Assembly: GCF_030652515.1 (NCBI RefSeq)
Contig: NZ_JAUSAR010000082.1
Coordinates: 33,597 to 97,596, forward strand
Reading direction: 5' to 3'
From: Aquabacterium sp.
GTDB taxonomy: Bacteria; Pseudomonadota; Gammaproteobacteria; Burkholderiales; Burkholderiaceae_C
Length of the DNA: 64,000 nt
Shown here: positions 53,732 to 63,397 of the stretch, piece after piece
How the letters are laid out: each line of letters starts with the position of its first letter
Numbering within the stretch: position 1 is the first letter of the stretch
Translations under genes and position numbers: made by a program
Notes under the pieces: generated by a model
What the model saw: the letters and a program-made list of their open reading frames with translations, nothing else
What the model was told of the DNA's origin: nothing
Databases searched by the model: none

Positions 53732-54619
53732 ATGAAGTTCCGTCGCATACGTACAGCTGACTCAGAGCAACTGAGCCCCCAGGCTCTCTTGGGTGCAAAC
53801 TGGGAAGATCTGGCTGTGCCCCCCGACTTCTGCCTGCCGGCATTGGACATCCATCGATCACCAGCGACTGGCCTCGCACTGCCCTTTCAGCCCAGGTCAT
53901 TCCGGGACTTCATGCTGTATGAGCAACATGTGATCGATGCCTCTCGTGGCCTGGCCCGCCGCTTCCTGCCAACTGCTTATCGGGCAGCAAGACTGGTCGA
54001 AGGAATCACGGGAAGGACGTTCCCCGCTTTCAAACCCCGCCCTCTTTGGTACAAGCAGCCCATCTATTACTTTGGGAATCACTTGAATTTTGTACCGAGC
54101 GGCACGCCCATTCGAAGTCCATCGTATAGCCACGCATTGGACTACGAACTCGAGCTCGGTTTCGTGCTCAGCAAGCCGCTCTTCAACGCCACCGTAGACG
54201 AGGCGCTCAATGCCATTGGCGCATTCGTCGTGCTCAATGACCTGAGCGCAAGAGACGTACGGCGTGCAGAGATGGCCAGCGGCTTTGGCCCGCAGAAGTC
54301 GAAGCACTTCTTGAGTTCCATGTCAGAACTGGCTGTGACGGCAGACGAGTTGTTGGAAGACGCCGCCGACCTCAAAGCCAGTATTTTGATCAACGGCAAA
54401 GAGATCTGTTCGACGACAACCGCCGGCATGCGCTACTCCATTGGCGAGGTGCTTTCACACGCATCAAAAGATGAACAGCTCTACCCCGGCGAACTGTTTG
54501 GCACTGGCACATTGCCAGGCGGATCCGGAATGGAGAACGGCCACTGGCTTGAGCCCGGCGACCTCCTGCAACTTCGCATCGACCGCATCGGTGAAATTCA
54601 GCACCAGGTGCTGGCATGA
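53732..54619 (+). CDS. Fumarylacetoacetate hydrolase family protein
   Basis: DYELELGFVLSKPL...GAFVVLNDLSARDVRRAE...FGPQKSKHFLSS...LFGTGTLPGGSGMENGHWLEPGDLLQLRIDRIG. Confidence 0.9.
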   Translation: MKFRRIRTADSEQLSPQALLGANWEDLAVPPDFCLPALDIHRSPATGLALPFQPRSFRDFMLYEQHVIDASRGLARRFLPTAYRAARLVEGITGRTFPAFKPRPLWYKQPIYYFGNHLNFVPSGTPIRSPSYSHALDYELELGFVLSKPLFNATVDEALNAIGAFVVLNDLSARDVRRAEMASGFGPQKSKHFLSSMSELAVTADELLEDAADLKASILINGKEICSTTTAGMRYSIGEVLSHASKDEQLYPGELFGTGTLPGGSGMENGHWLEPGDLLQLRIDRIGEIQHQVLA

Positions 54620-55719
54620 AGGGCGCAAAACTGATCTCCGCGACAGGTAGACAGTTAACCCGCATGGGCGCCCGCCCCCTTTTTGATGAGGGCTTATATG
54701 AACTAGGACGAGACTCCTACGCATGGCTGGTTCCAAACGGCAGCTGGGGTGAAACCAATATCGGTCTCGTCAGATGCGGTGACCAAACCGTACTCATCGA
54801 CACCTGCTGGGACTTGCCCCATACACGTGAGATGCTCGGCCATGCGGATCAGTTCTTGAGAGACGCTCCGGTTCACGCCATCATCAACACCCATGCCGAT
54901 GGCGACCACTGTTGGGGCAATCAGCTTTTCGCGGGGCGCCCCATTTACTCCACACGAGCGTGCGCCGATCAGATTCATCATCACAAGCCCATTCAATTGA
55001 CTGCGCTTCAGTGGAGCAGCAAAATTTTCAGCGGTATTCCCACCAATGGTGTTGATGCACTAGGCCGCTACATGGGGGCCATGTTGAAGCCGTACAGATT
55101 TTCAGGCATCAAGGTTTTGGGCGCCAGCCAGACGTTTTCTGGAGAGATGCCCCTGGAGATTGGCAATGTGAAATTCCACTTGCTTGAGTTGGGCCCAGGA
55201 CACACCGACGGCGACTGCATCGTCCACATCCCGGAGCGGCGGATTTTGTTCGCTGGCGACCTTCTATTTGTCGGCGTGACGCCTGTTGCCTGGGCAGGCC
55301 CTGTATCGAACATCATCAAGGCATTGAAGCGCATTCAGGCCTTCGATGTGGATGTCATCGTTCCTGGGCATGGGCCGCTTGCCACGCAGGAAGATGTTCA
55401 GCAACAGATCGACTATTGGGAGTGGCTGCAGTCGGAACTTGCGCCCTTGGCGGCCAAAGGCGTCAACGTCGATGAGGCAGCCCAGCTTTGCCTTTCCTCC
55501 ATGGGCTTTCGCAACGCTCCTTTTGCCAAGTGGGCTGATACAGAGAGACTGTTCACATCGGCTTGCACCCTGTACCGTGAATGGGGAATAGAGACCGCAA
55601 AGTACCGTGGCCCGCTTGGCCAACTGGATCACTTCAGACGTCAGGCATTGCTCGGCTCAGTCACCGTCGGCCCGGAATCCGCAACAGATACCTTTGAGTC
55701 CCCAAGGAAACGCCCATGA
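54616..55719 (+). CDS. MBL-fold metallo-hydrolase (HADGDH motif variant)
   Basis: NTHADGDHCWGNQLFAGRPIYST, LELGPGHTDGDCIVHIPERRILFAGDLLFVGVTP; ATGA overlap. Confidence 0.88.
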   Translation: MKGAKLISATGRQLTRMGARPLFDEGLYELGRDSYAWLVPNGSWGETNIGLVRCGDQTVLIDTCWDLPHTREMLGHADQFLRDAPVHAIINTHADGDHCWGNQLFAGRPIYSTRACADQIHHHKPIQLTALQWSSKIFSGIPTNGVDALGRYMGAMLKPYRFSGIKVLGASQTFSGEMPLEIGNVKFHLLELGPGHTDGDCIVHIPERRILFAGDLLFVGVTPVAWAGPVSNIIKALKRIQAFDVDVIVPGHGPLATQEDVQQQIDYWEWLQSELAPLAAKGVNVDEAAQLCLSSMGFRNAPFAKWADTERLFTSACTLYREWGIETAKYRGPLGQLDHFRRQALLGSVTVGPESATDTFESPRKRP

Positions 55720-57248
55720 TCAAGCAAGCATTTTTGATCCGTGGAGGGCACCTCCTGACAATGGACAGTCAGCTGGGAGAAATGCCCAAGGCAGATATCC
55801 TGATCAGAGATGGCCGCATCACAGAAATTGCGCCCAGCATTGTTGCCGACGATGCCCGGAGCATCGATGGCTCAGACTGCATCGTTCTGCCAGGCTTTGT
55901 CGACGCCCATAGACACATGTGGCAAACACAGATGCGGGCAAGGATGGGCAATGGGACGCTGCTGGACTACAGCGCGGAAATCAGATCGGTTTTCAGTGCA
56001 TGTTATGACCCCGATGACGTCTACATTGGCATCTTGATGGGCTATTTGGATGCGCTCAATGCCGGATGCACCACCTTGATTGATCACTGCCACATCATGA
56101 ACAGCCTTGAACACGCTGAGCAGGCGGTTCAAGCCTTCAAGGACTCCAGGGCGCGCGGGGTCTTCTGCTATGGTTTTTTCCAGAACCCGGAGATGCACAA
56201 ACCCGATGATCTTCAGCGACTGCTCTCCACACCAACTCGCATGGTTCAAGAGGCCCGCACCATTAGAACCAAGCACTTCACGGAATCTGGCCGAATCCGA
56301 TTCGGCACTGCATTGACAGAGCTGGAGTGGTTCCCGATTGAATATACGTTGCGCGAACTCCAGCTCGCTCGAGAGCTTGGATCGCACAAGGTCAGCATTC
56401 ACGCGGGCTTGGGGTCGTCAAGTCAGTACACCCGATTTGTCGAGAGGCTTGCGAAGGCCAACGCGCTGGCACCGGATCTGCACTTCGTTCATGGTTGGGG
56501 GCTCAACGACAAAGAGTTGCGTCTTCTCAGCGACGCAGGCAGTTCGTTGGCGGCAACGCCCGAAACAGAACTCCAAATGGCCATGGGCTTTCCTGTGATA
56601 GGGCGCTTCCGTCGTGCTGGTGGACGAGCATCACTGGGCATCGACATCGTATCGAACAACAGCTCTGACATGTTCACGCAGATGAGACTGGCCCTGCAAG
56701 TTGTCCGCGGCCTTGAAAACGAGGCCTGTGCCAAGAGAAGGCTCTTTCCGGACGCCCTGAGCTGGACGACAGAAGACATCTTGCGTGCTGCAACGATCGA
56801 TGGCGCGCGCGCCTTGAACCTGGACGGTGAGGTCGGTAGTCTGTCCGTTGGAAAACGGGCGGATATCCAGATGATTCGCAAGAGTGACATCAACATGGTG
56901 CCCGTTGTGAACGCGGTCAATGCCGTGGTTCTTTCTGCCAATGTCAGCAACATTGACACGGTCATGGTGGACGGTGAGATCGTCAAGTCGGGCGGGCGCT
57001 TGGTCCGAAATGACCTTGCCGTGTTGACGGAAATGCTGAAGGCATCTAGCGCGCGGATCCACGAACGTGCGCAGTCATTTGACATTCCGACCATTCGCAG
57101 CGCATTGCAAACGGTCTTTCCAATCTCCCACAAGGAATCAATGGAACAACGATTCGCGTCAGCAATCTTCAATGGTCCATCCAAGCGCTTGCACGACTGG
57201 CTGATGAAGATTGCGGTAAAGAAAGCAAATGGCCATCGTGCCCGCTGA
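55716..57248 (+). CDS. Amidohydrolase family protein (ATZ/TRZ-type)
   Basis: LPGFVDAHRHMWQTQMR, LIDHCHIMNS, FVHGWGLNDKELRLLSDAGSSLAATPETELQMAMG, ATIDGARALNLDGEVGSLSVGKRADIQMI; ATGA overlap. Confidence 0.9.
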   Translation: MIKQAFLIRGGHLLTMDSQLGEMPKADILIRDGRITEIAPSIVADDARSIDGSDCIVLPGFVDAHRHMWQTQMRARMGNGTLLDYSAEIRSVFSACYDPDDVYIGILMGYLDALNAGCTTLIDHCHIMNSLEHAEQAVQAFKDSRARGVFCYGFFQNPEMHKPDDLQRLLSTPTRMVQEARTIRTKHFTESGRIRFGTALTELEWFPIEYTLRELQLARELGSHKVSIHAGLGSSSQYTRFVERLAKANALAPDLHFVHGWGLNDKELRLLSDAGSSLAATPETELQMAMGFPVIGRFRRAGGRASLGIDIVSNNSSDMFTQMRLALQVVRGLENEACAKRRLFPDALSWTTEDILRAATIDGARALNLDGEVGSLSVGKRADIQMIRKSDINMVPVVNAVNAVVLSANVSNIDTVMVDGEIVKSGGRLVRNDLAVLTEMLKASSARIHERAQSFDIPTIRSALQTVFPISHKESMEQRFASAIFNGPSKRLHDWLMKIAVKKANGHRAR

Positions 57249-57299
57249 TTGTTGACCCACAGTTCGTGGAGCGTGCGTTGCGTGTGTACACGCCGCACT

Positions 57300-57470
57300 G
57301 GATGTGATCAGATCGCGCACCCGGCGGTCCAGCGTACGAAAATTTTGCTCTACCTTGCGAAAGTCAGCCAGCAGTTCCCTGGCCACCAGCGCGGCGGACT
57401 CGGCCACGAGCAAGCGTCAGGCAGGGTGCTGGCGGCGCAAGGCTTCAAGCGTGTCGATGTCGAGTTGCAT
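57300..57470 (-). pseudogene. jetA: JetA/DUF3375 (Wadjet-type SMC system) deletion remnant with nonsense codon
   Basis: From ATG at 57470: MQLDIDTLEALRRQHPA*RLLVAESAALVA joined to RELLADFRKVEQNFRTLDRRVRDLI, i.e. DUF3375 N-term and a later segment. Confidence 0.6.
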
Positions 57471-57473
57471 CGC

Positions 57474-59033
57474 TCAAGGCGTCTCATCATCCTCGAACAC
57501 GGCCTTCACGGCCGCCACGATCTGCTCGTGCCTGGCGTACAAAGCGCCGTCTTCAGAGAACACCTGAGGTAGAGCCTTGCGCAGCTTGTTGCTAACCTGC
57601 CAGTGCCCTTCTCTTAAAGATCGGATGATGCGGTCCGCGTCCTGATCGGGCATCTCCACCAGGTTCTTGATCGCCGCTCGGGCATTGTCGTACTGGCGCA
57701 GCACCAGGGCCTCCGCAGCCATCTCGTGCTCCACCGTCTGGCGCAGCACGCCGCTCAGATACCTGGCGTGCTCGGTCAGATCAAGGTATCGCCATGCGTG
57801 TTGGGCGTCATCAGAGTGCAGGAACTCGAAGTTCGTTTCAACCCCGTCAGGGCAGGTGCGCACGGTGCTGAAGCGATAGCCGTCGGCATAGCGCTGCATG
57901 AAAGGGCGAGAGAAAACTTCCAGGGTTTGGTCGTATTCCGCGCGGCCCTTGGCCGACCCGGCGATGGTGGCTGACACCGGGATGATGATGTTGGCTGGCA
58001 CCACCTTGTCCGCGGCCAGCAGGTGGTTCACCAAGAAGCGATGGATACGTCCATTGCCATCGACGAGCGGGTGCAGGTAGACGAAGGCGAATGACAGCGC
58101 GGCCGCTCTGACCACGGTATTGGCGCCGTGGGTGCGCGCCTCAAAGCTGCGCAAGGCGTCGAGCATCTCATCAACCAGATCTTCCGATGGCCCAACATAG
58201 TGGACAATGTTCGTGGTGAAGGTGCTTTCTCCAACGAACACGGGCGAACGCCGTATGCCGACGCGCAACGCCGCCTCACCCAGCACGGCCCGCTGCAGCG
58301 TCAGCAGGTGCTCGGGTGACATGGGATCGTTCAGGCGACCACTGTAAGCACTGATGGCCCCGGCGAAGCGATTCACCCGTTCCTGCTTGTCTGCTTCATG
58401 CTCAATGGCAAAGCTGGCGCGGGATTCTTTGAAGGTCAGCCAGGCCGCGCTGCGCAAGAGCAACTCGGGGCCATAGGTATCGTCGAGTGCCTGTACGCCT
58501 GCGGCCACATCGTAGATCCAATCGCGCTGGTCCACAGGGCCGAGGAAAACCATCGGACAGAAGTGGCGCGGCCCTGGCAGATTGTTGTTCACGCGCCAGC
58601 GCCGCGCGCGCTCGGGCCTTTGACTCACCAGATACAGACCGGCATCGATCGCGTCGATGTAACCCACATTGGGGGCCGTGTCTGGGACGTCCAGCACCCG
58701 ACCCGTGAACCATTCATAGAAGAAGGCCGCACGCCGCGCGTAGCTGCCTGTAGGCTCGGCCCTCACCCAGGACGCCACAGCCTCCGGGTCGATCTCGTGA
58801 AACAATCGAGAGAAGAACTCGAAGTTCAGCCGCTCGTACTTCAAGCCAAACTCGAAGTGCCCTCGGAAATCATCGGTGGGTTGATACTGGACGGGCCAGG
58901 TTCTGATTTCTTGCCCATCAAGCGTCTCGCGCTGGCGCACCGGGCCCAGGCGGCTGCGGGTGAACAGCGCCTGCACCAGCCGGATGCCATGTTGCTCGGC
59001 AAGCCGATGAAAGCCCAAAAGGGTGTCTGACAT
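57474..59033 (-). CDS. Fic-family protein
   Basis: Fic motif HPLVDGNGRIHRFLVNHLL; stop 4 nt before the jetA remnant ATG. Confidence 0.93.
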   Translation of the reverse strand: MSDTLLGFHRLAEQHGIRLVQALFTRSRLGPVRQRETLDGQEIRTWPVQYQPTDDFRGHFEFGLKYERLNFEFFSRLFHEIDPEAVASWVRAEPTGSYARRAAFFYEWFTGRVLDVPDTAPNVGYIDAIDAGLYLVSQRPERARRWRVNNNLPGPRHFCPMVFLGPVDQRDWIYDVAAGVQALDDTYGPELLLRSAAWLTFKESRASFAIEHEADKQERVNRFAGAISAYSGRLNDPMSPEHLLTLQRAVLGEAALRVGIRRSPVFVGESTFTTNIVHYVGPSEDLVDEMLDALRSFEARTHGANTVVRAAALSFAFVYLHPLVDGNGRIHRFLVNHLLAADKVVPANIIIPVSATIAGSAKGRAEYDQTLEVFSRPFMQRYADGYRFSTVRTCPDGVETNFEFLHSDDAQHAWRYLDLTEHARYLSGVLRQTVEHEMAAEALVLRQYDNARAAIKNLVEMPDQDADRIIRSLREGHWQVSNKLRKALPQVFSEDGALYARHEQIVAAVKAVFEDDETP

Positions 59034-59047
59034 AGGCTGATTTTAGC

Positions 59048-59100
59048 TATAGGATCTTCTATTTCGCTATAAAAAGAAGAAAAAATGACAAAATCCTATA
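59048..59100. promoter_or_regulatory. AT-rich fic promoter region with inverted repeat TATAGGAT (59048-59055) / ATCCTATA (59093-59100)
   Basis: Perfect 8-bp inverted repeat with additional CTATA box at 59067; immediately upstream of fic. Confidence 0.6.
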
Positions 59101-59269
59101 ATTAAGCCTACTGGATCCGCTCATACACACTGACGCTGCGCCAGTTCTACGATGCCTGGCGACGATGATGGGTGATTCGCCACCGCCAAGTCGCTCAAGC
59201 GCTCTCCCGATACGGCAACACCGCTCCCGGTATCGCGAACAGCTGCCCTGCTCACCTTGGCTTGATACC

Positions 59270-59575
59270 GATCAAGATACCGGGAAAATCAGCTGGCTTG
59301 CCTTGTTCGGCCAACAGGCTGATGCCGAAACCCCACTCCATTACGCGTCATTTTCCTGGGACGACGGCCATCGGATTCAGCACAATAAACGTATTGAGAG
59401 CTCCCCTCACTCCCACTCGATCATTTCCGGCACCTTGAGAGCCGCATGAACACTAGGTTTTTGGAGTTCCAAGATTTCTTTCTACCGTCATTTTTACCGA
59501 CGCTAAAAGGCGGTGATTGCAACGATGGTTGCCGGTCAAACGACAGCCATAACGCAATGTGAAGTGTACACGGCG
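59270..59575. repeat. Interspersed repeat copy C (longest)
   Basis: gataccgggaaaat...tcctgggacga..atcggatt.agcac.ata.acg...ctcccactcgatcatttccggc (shared with A) followed by ggcggtgattgcaacgatggttgccgg...cagccataacgca (shared with B). Confidence 0.78.
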
Positions 59576-59639
59576 AGCCTGTTTTGCAGGGCGGCAAAGG
59601 GGTGGAGCAATGCTCCGTAGCCCTCTTCCTACTGCCACC

Positions 59640-61586
59640 TTAGGCATCTGGCCAGTTCTCTGGCACCAACGCTGGCGGCTTGGACCATGGTTGCTCGACC
59701 AAGGCATCTTGAAACCACTTATCGCGGAGGTTCGCGTGCTCGGTAACGATGAGTTGAAAGCCTGGAACATCCTCTTGAGTGAACTTCAACAACAATTCGA
59801 ACAGTCGGCGTACCGCCACCAAGTCAGCATCGGCCTCTGTCTTTTGAACTGACCCGTCAGCCTCTTGATAGACCTTTTCCGATGGAAAGTAGACCTGAGT
59901 AGGTTGATCAATCAGCAGGAAACGTGGAATTGGCCGATTGTTCTTCGCTGCGAAAAGATGCAGGGCAAGCAAGGCTGACAAGTGGTACGCCAAATGGTTC
60001 TCACCGCCGCCTGTTCGACTCATAGGAACGGGCCGATCTGGGCGGTCAAAGACGATGGTTAAGTGGCTAAGGTCTAGCCGTGCAGGGAACGTGCTGAACT
60101 CCGCCTCAAAGGTGCGGATGAACTGCGACACCTGCGTCGAGATGTTGTTGAGAATGGAAATCAGCCGCTCGTTGCTGTCGTCTGCACCGATCTTCTTTTC
60201 CAACTCTTCGACCTTAAACTTGAGCCTCTTGTGGTCAGCCTCACGCAAAGCAAGCTCCGCATTGGGGACCAAGCCTTCCAAGAACAAGCTAATCCGGCCC
60301 ACAACGCGCGCAGCCGCGTGGTTTCGCGCACCCATTTGGGCCATGATCTCACTTGCTGCAATCGCGGCGGAGAGTTCGGCTTCCTTGTTCTTTATTGAGC
60401 CAACGATCTCTTGTACTTTGACATCGAGCTCGGCCAAGTAAGCATCCAGTTTGGGCCGCTGCTCAACCACGATGCTCATTTCTGCATCCAGCGACGCCAA
60501 CTCATTGAGCAACAACTTGGCAACAGGAGTCTCCAAACCCAAGTTTGGCTCGCAGAACGGCCACTGCCACTCTCCAGTTTTTGGATTTTTTGGGAACGCC
60601 TTGATCGATGCCAATCGATCTTTTTGCTCGGCCGCTTCATGCTCAAATCCAACGGCCTTCCTGGCGAAATGACGGGCCGAATCGATTCGAGATTGAACAT
60701 CTCTGCGATCCTGACGCAGCTTGCTGAGGTCATCTTCGAGCCGTGAAATCCTGCTGCCGTCGTCCTCAGGGATAGCAGACGGTTTCCAAAGCAATGCGGC
60801 GCGCAAAGCATCCGTCATCCCGTCAGCGCTGGCTTGCTGATGGATCGCATCAAGGATACCAACGGCCTTCGCTTCAGAGAAGAGGCTGATGCCCTTTTGC
60901 TGCGCGGTGTCAATGGCATCTCGCGCTTGTTCAAGGAGCTTCGAGTTGATTTTCAACTCTCGCTGAGCCGCGCGTAGTCTTGCTTCAAGCTCGTATCGAT
61001 CGCCGGACGAAACTCCAAGCAGAATCGGCAACGTATCTTTGATTGCTTGAGGCTGGAAACTTTCGTTCTGTCGATAGAAGAGCTGGTCTTTGTTGGCGAC
61101 CAAGCCTTGCTTTTGAAATAGATAGTAGTACGTGTGCTTGACGTTAGCGTCAAAGCTCACTCTGCTGTTGTCGATTGCGACTTCGGTCCGATTCTCTGGT
61201 ATGCCTAGCAGACGAGACAACAACACGACGACGGCATCGTCATCCGTGTTCACAACCAAATCTTTGAAGTCTGGCGGCGCTAGCTGTGCACCTCTCCGCT
61301 GCATTACAAGACCGCAACTCGTACCGCCATCGGTAGGTGTCGGCTTGGCAATCAACACTTGTTCTTGGGGAAACTGATAGATCACGCCGAACCATGACAC
61401 CTTATCGCGGATGATCCCTTCCGGAACATTGAATGTCGAGCGCCCCATGCAGTACTCGATGATCTCCGAGAGCGCCGATTTACCAGTAGATGATCTACCG
61501 GTTATGACATTGAGCCCATCTACTTTGAATTGGAGATCTCGACGTTGGCCATCATGGCTGTAAACGTGTATGGATTTAATTTTCAT
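59640..61586 (-). CDS. DUF3732 SMC/RecN-like ABC ATPase of an ABC-three-component (ABC-3C) conflict system
   Basis: Walker A VITGRSSTGKSALSEIIEYCMGRS; coiled-coil-like middle; SRTGGGENHLAYHLSALLALHLF; Walker B RFLLIDQPTQVYFPSE; VTEHA. Confidence 0.88.
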   Translation of the reverse strand: MKIKSIHVYSHDGQRRDLQFKVDGLNVITGRSSTGKSALSEIIEYCMGRSTFNVPEGIIRDKVSWFGVIYQFPQEQVLIAKPTPTDGGTSCGLVMQRRGAQLAPPDFKDLVVNTDDDAVVVLLSRLLGIPENRTEVAIDNSRVSFDANVKHTYYYLFQKQGLVANKDQLFYRQNESFQPQAIKDTLPILLGVSSGDRYELEARLRAAQRELKINSKLLEQARDAIDTAQQKGISLFSEAKAVGILDAIHQQASADGMTDALRAALLWKPSAIPEDDGSRISRLEDDLSKLRQDRRDVQSRIDSARHFARKAVGFEHEAAEQKDRLASIKAFPKNPKTGEWQWPFCEPNLGLETPVAKLLLNELASLDAEMSIVVEQRPKLDAYLAELDVKVQEIVGSIKNKEAELSAAIAASEIMAQMGARNHAAARVVGRISLFLEGLVPNAELALREADHKRLKFKVEELEKKIGADDSNERLISILNNISTQVSQFIRTFEAEFSTFPARLDLSHLTIVFDRPDRPVPMSRTGGGENHLAYHLSALLALHLFAAKNNRPIPRFLLIDQPTQVYFPSEKVYQEADGSVQKTEADADLVAVRRLFELLLKFTQEDVPGFQLIVTEHANLRDKWFQDALVEQPWSKPPALVPENWPDA

Positions 61587-62071
61587 GGCCGAACACCAAA
61601 GGTCGTATACACAGTCACACGGTCCGCGATGCGTGCAAATTCTTTACCGACAAAGCGAGCCACACGTTGGCATGAGACAGACTCGGCTGTACCAGTGACA
61701 GACTTTCGCATCTTTTCAGGCACGGTCTTCAACCTACCATCAGGCGACACCGTAAAACAACCCCGTTCCGCCAACAGGCCGAATGCCTCCAGTGAAAACG
61801 GCATCAAATCACTTGCCCGGGCGGCGAATCCGACCAGTAACTGAGGATTATTTTCAACCGTCTTTAAAAGATAGCTGCGCGAGTTATCAGCGAGAACAAG
61901 GCGAGAGTCCTTGTGCAAACAAAGTGGTAATACCAGCAGTGCAAGAGAATATGGCATCCCATCAGGATTCTCCTCTTCGTACCCCAGCAACGCCTTGAAC
62001 AACACCAGCCCACAAAAAGCGGGATTAAAAAGGTTGCGTACCTCGAAGGGTCGGTGATCCCATCGCTTCAT
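61583..62071 (-). CDS. ABC-3C middle component
   Basis: RPFEVRNLFNPAFCGLVLFKALLGYEE...MPYSLALLVLPLCLHKDSR; 4-nt overlaps with both neighbours. Confidence 0.8.
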   Translation of the reverse strand: MKRWDHRPFEVRNLFNPAFCGLVLFKALLGYEEENPDGMPYSLALLVLPLCLHKDSRLVLADNSRSYLLKTVENNPQLLVGFAARASDLMPFSLEAFGLLAERGCFTVSPDGRLKTVPEKMRKSVTGTAESVSCQRVARFVGKEFARIADRVTVYTTFGVRP

Positions 62072-63288
62072 TCGGTAGCCCCCACCACAGCCCCTATTCG
62101 ACTAAGGAAGCGCGGATGCCAATAAACACGAGGCAATGGACGCGAATTGGCCAAGATATGAAATCCTCCACGCACGACATACGGCTCAGTGACGCCTTCC
62201 CTGATCCGAAGTGCACTGATATTGCCGCTTTCCATGTCAGCCCATCGGTATAGTGCCTTTCCTGCGGCCAGAAGGACGTCATCAGCGCTTTCGTCATGAA
62301 GGTCCTCAAATACGACATCCTTGTAGCGCCCCCACTCGTCGACAAGGCGATCTTCATAGGACTCCAATTCACCTGCAACTAACAGGTTCTCACGAGCCCA
62401 TGAAGAACGCTGTTCAAATGCTCTGTAGTAGTCCAAGATCGCATTGCGGATCCTGTTTGAGGCTATACCTATTTCCCTCAATTGAACGACAAAGAGCCGT
62501 GGATCGTTGTCCGCATCAATCTCACCGGCGGGTGTTTTCCCTCTAAATGTGATTGGCAGGTTGTCTGATTTGTACTCGTCAGCAAACGCAGAAAGCTTGT
62601 CCGACACCTCGTAACCAAAAATTGGTTCCGTCCGCTGTCCGGTTAGTAGTTTCACCGCAAGGTCATTCCACCAGCCTTCAAGTCGTTCGAATACGGCATC
62701 TCTGAACTCTCGCCGAACGCTACGCATGCGTTCATCTTTGATGATCGTCGGCACATCGGCGATTCGGGGCGATCCATCAAAAATTGTGATGCGCGAAAGA
62801 AAGTCTTCCTGCTCTTCAGGATTGAGGTCGTGGAACTCTTTCGCAATTCCATTGATGAGCTTTGACCCAGACTTAGACAGCGCGTCTGCTGCAAGTTGCG
62901 ACAGCGCTTCTTGCTCGTCGTCCGCAACATGACCATCCAAAACGTGGCGAAGAAACGATGTATCAGAAACTGTTCCAGTCGTGAAGAGGAAAAACTGAAG
63001 GCTGGCATCGCTACGCCCGTCACGGTTGTAACGTGCCAACCAGATGCGGACGGACTTCCAGAAGTCTGTAGACAGATCCGTAAGTCGATCCCCTACCGCC
63101 TTGTGCTTGAGGGAGGCGAGTGTCTTGACGCCATCCTTATCCACGAAATCAAGATCGTCGTCTTTCTCGATCAAGACAGAGGTGCTCTCAGGCAACTGTA
63201 GAAGCTTAAGCAGTGCGAATCGCGGCTGGTAAATGTATCCAAGCCCTTGCTCGCCCGCCGAGTACTGATCATTGGATGCCCCAGACAT
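62068..63288 (-). CDS. ABC-3C effector component, N-terminal PD-(D/E)xK-like nuclease domain (predicted)
   Basis: GLGYIYQPRFALLKLLQLPESTSVLIEKDDDLDFVDKDGVKTLASLKHKAVGDRLTDLSTDFWKSVRIW, similar to DUF4297/Cap4-type nuclease N-termini; gene context. Confidence 0.72.
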   Translation of the reverse strand: MSGASNDQYSAGEQGLGYIYQPRFALLKLLQLPESTSVLIEKDDDLDFVDKDGVKTLASLKHKAVGDRLTDLSTDFWKSVRIWLARYNRDGRSDASLQFFLFTTGTVSDTSFLRHVLDGHVADDEQEALSQLAADALSKSGSKLINGIAKEFHDLNPEEQEDFLSRITIFDGSPRIADVPTIIKDERMRSVRREFRDAVFERLEGWWNDLAVKLLTGQRTEPIFGYEVSDKLSAFADEYKSDNLPITFRGKTPAGEIDADNDPRLFVVQLREIGIASNRIRNAILDYYRAFEQRSSWARENLLVAGELESYEDRLVDEWGRYKDVVFEDLHDESADDVLLAAGKALYRWADMESGNISALRIREGVTEPYVVRGGFHILANSRPLPRVYWHPRFLSRIGAVVGATE

Positions 63289-63397
63289 GCTCACGCTCCT
63301 GCATTGAACGCGTAAGACAGCCATGCGGCGGTGTTCTCGCCCGAAGCGGACACAATGCTGGTCAATGGCCCAAGGTCAGATACCGTCATTTCCACAT

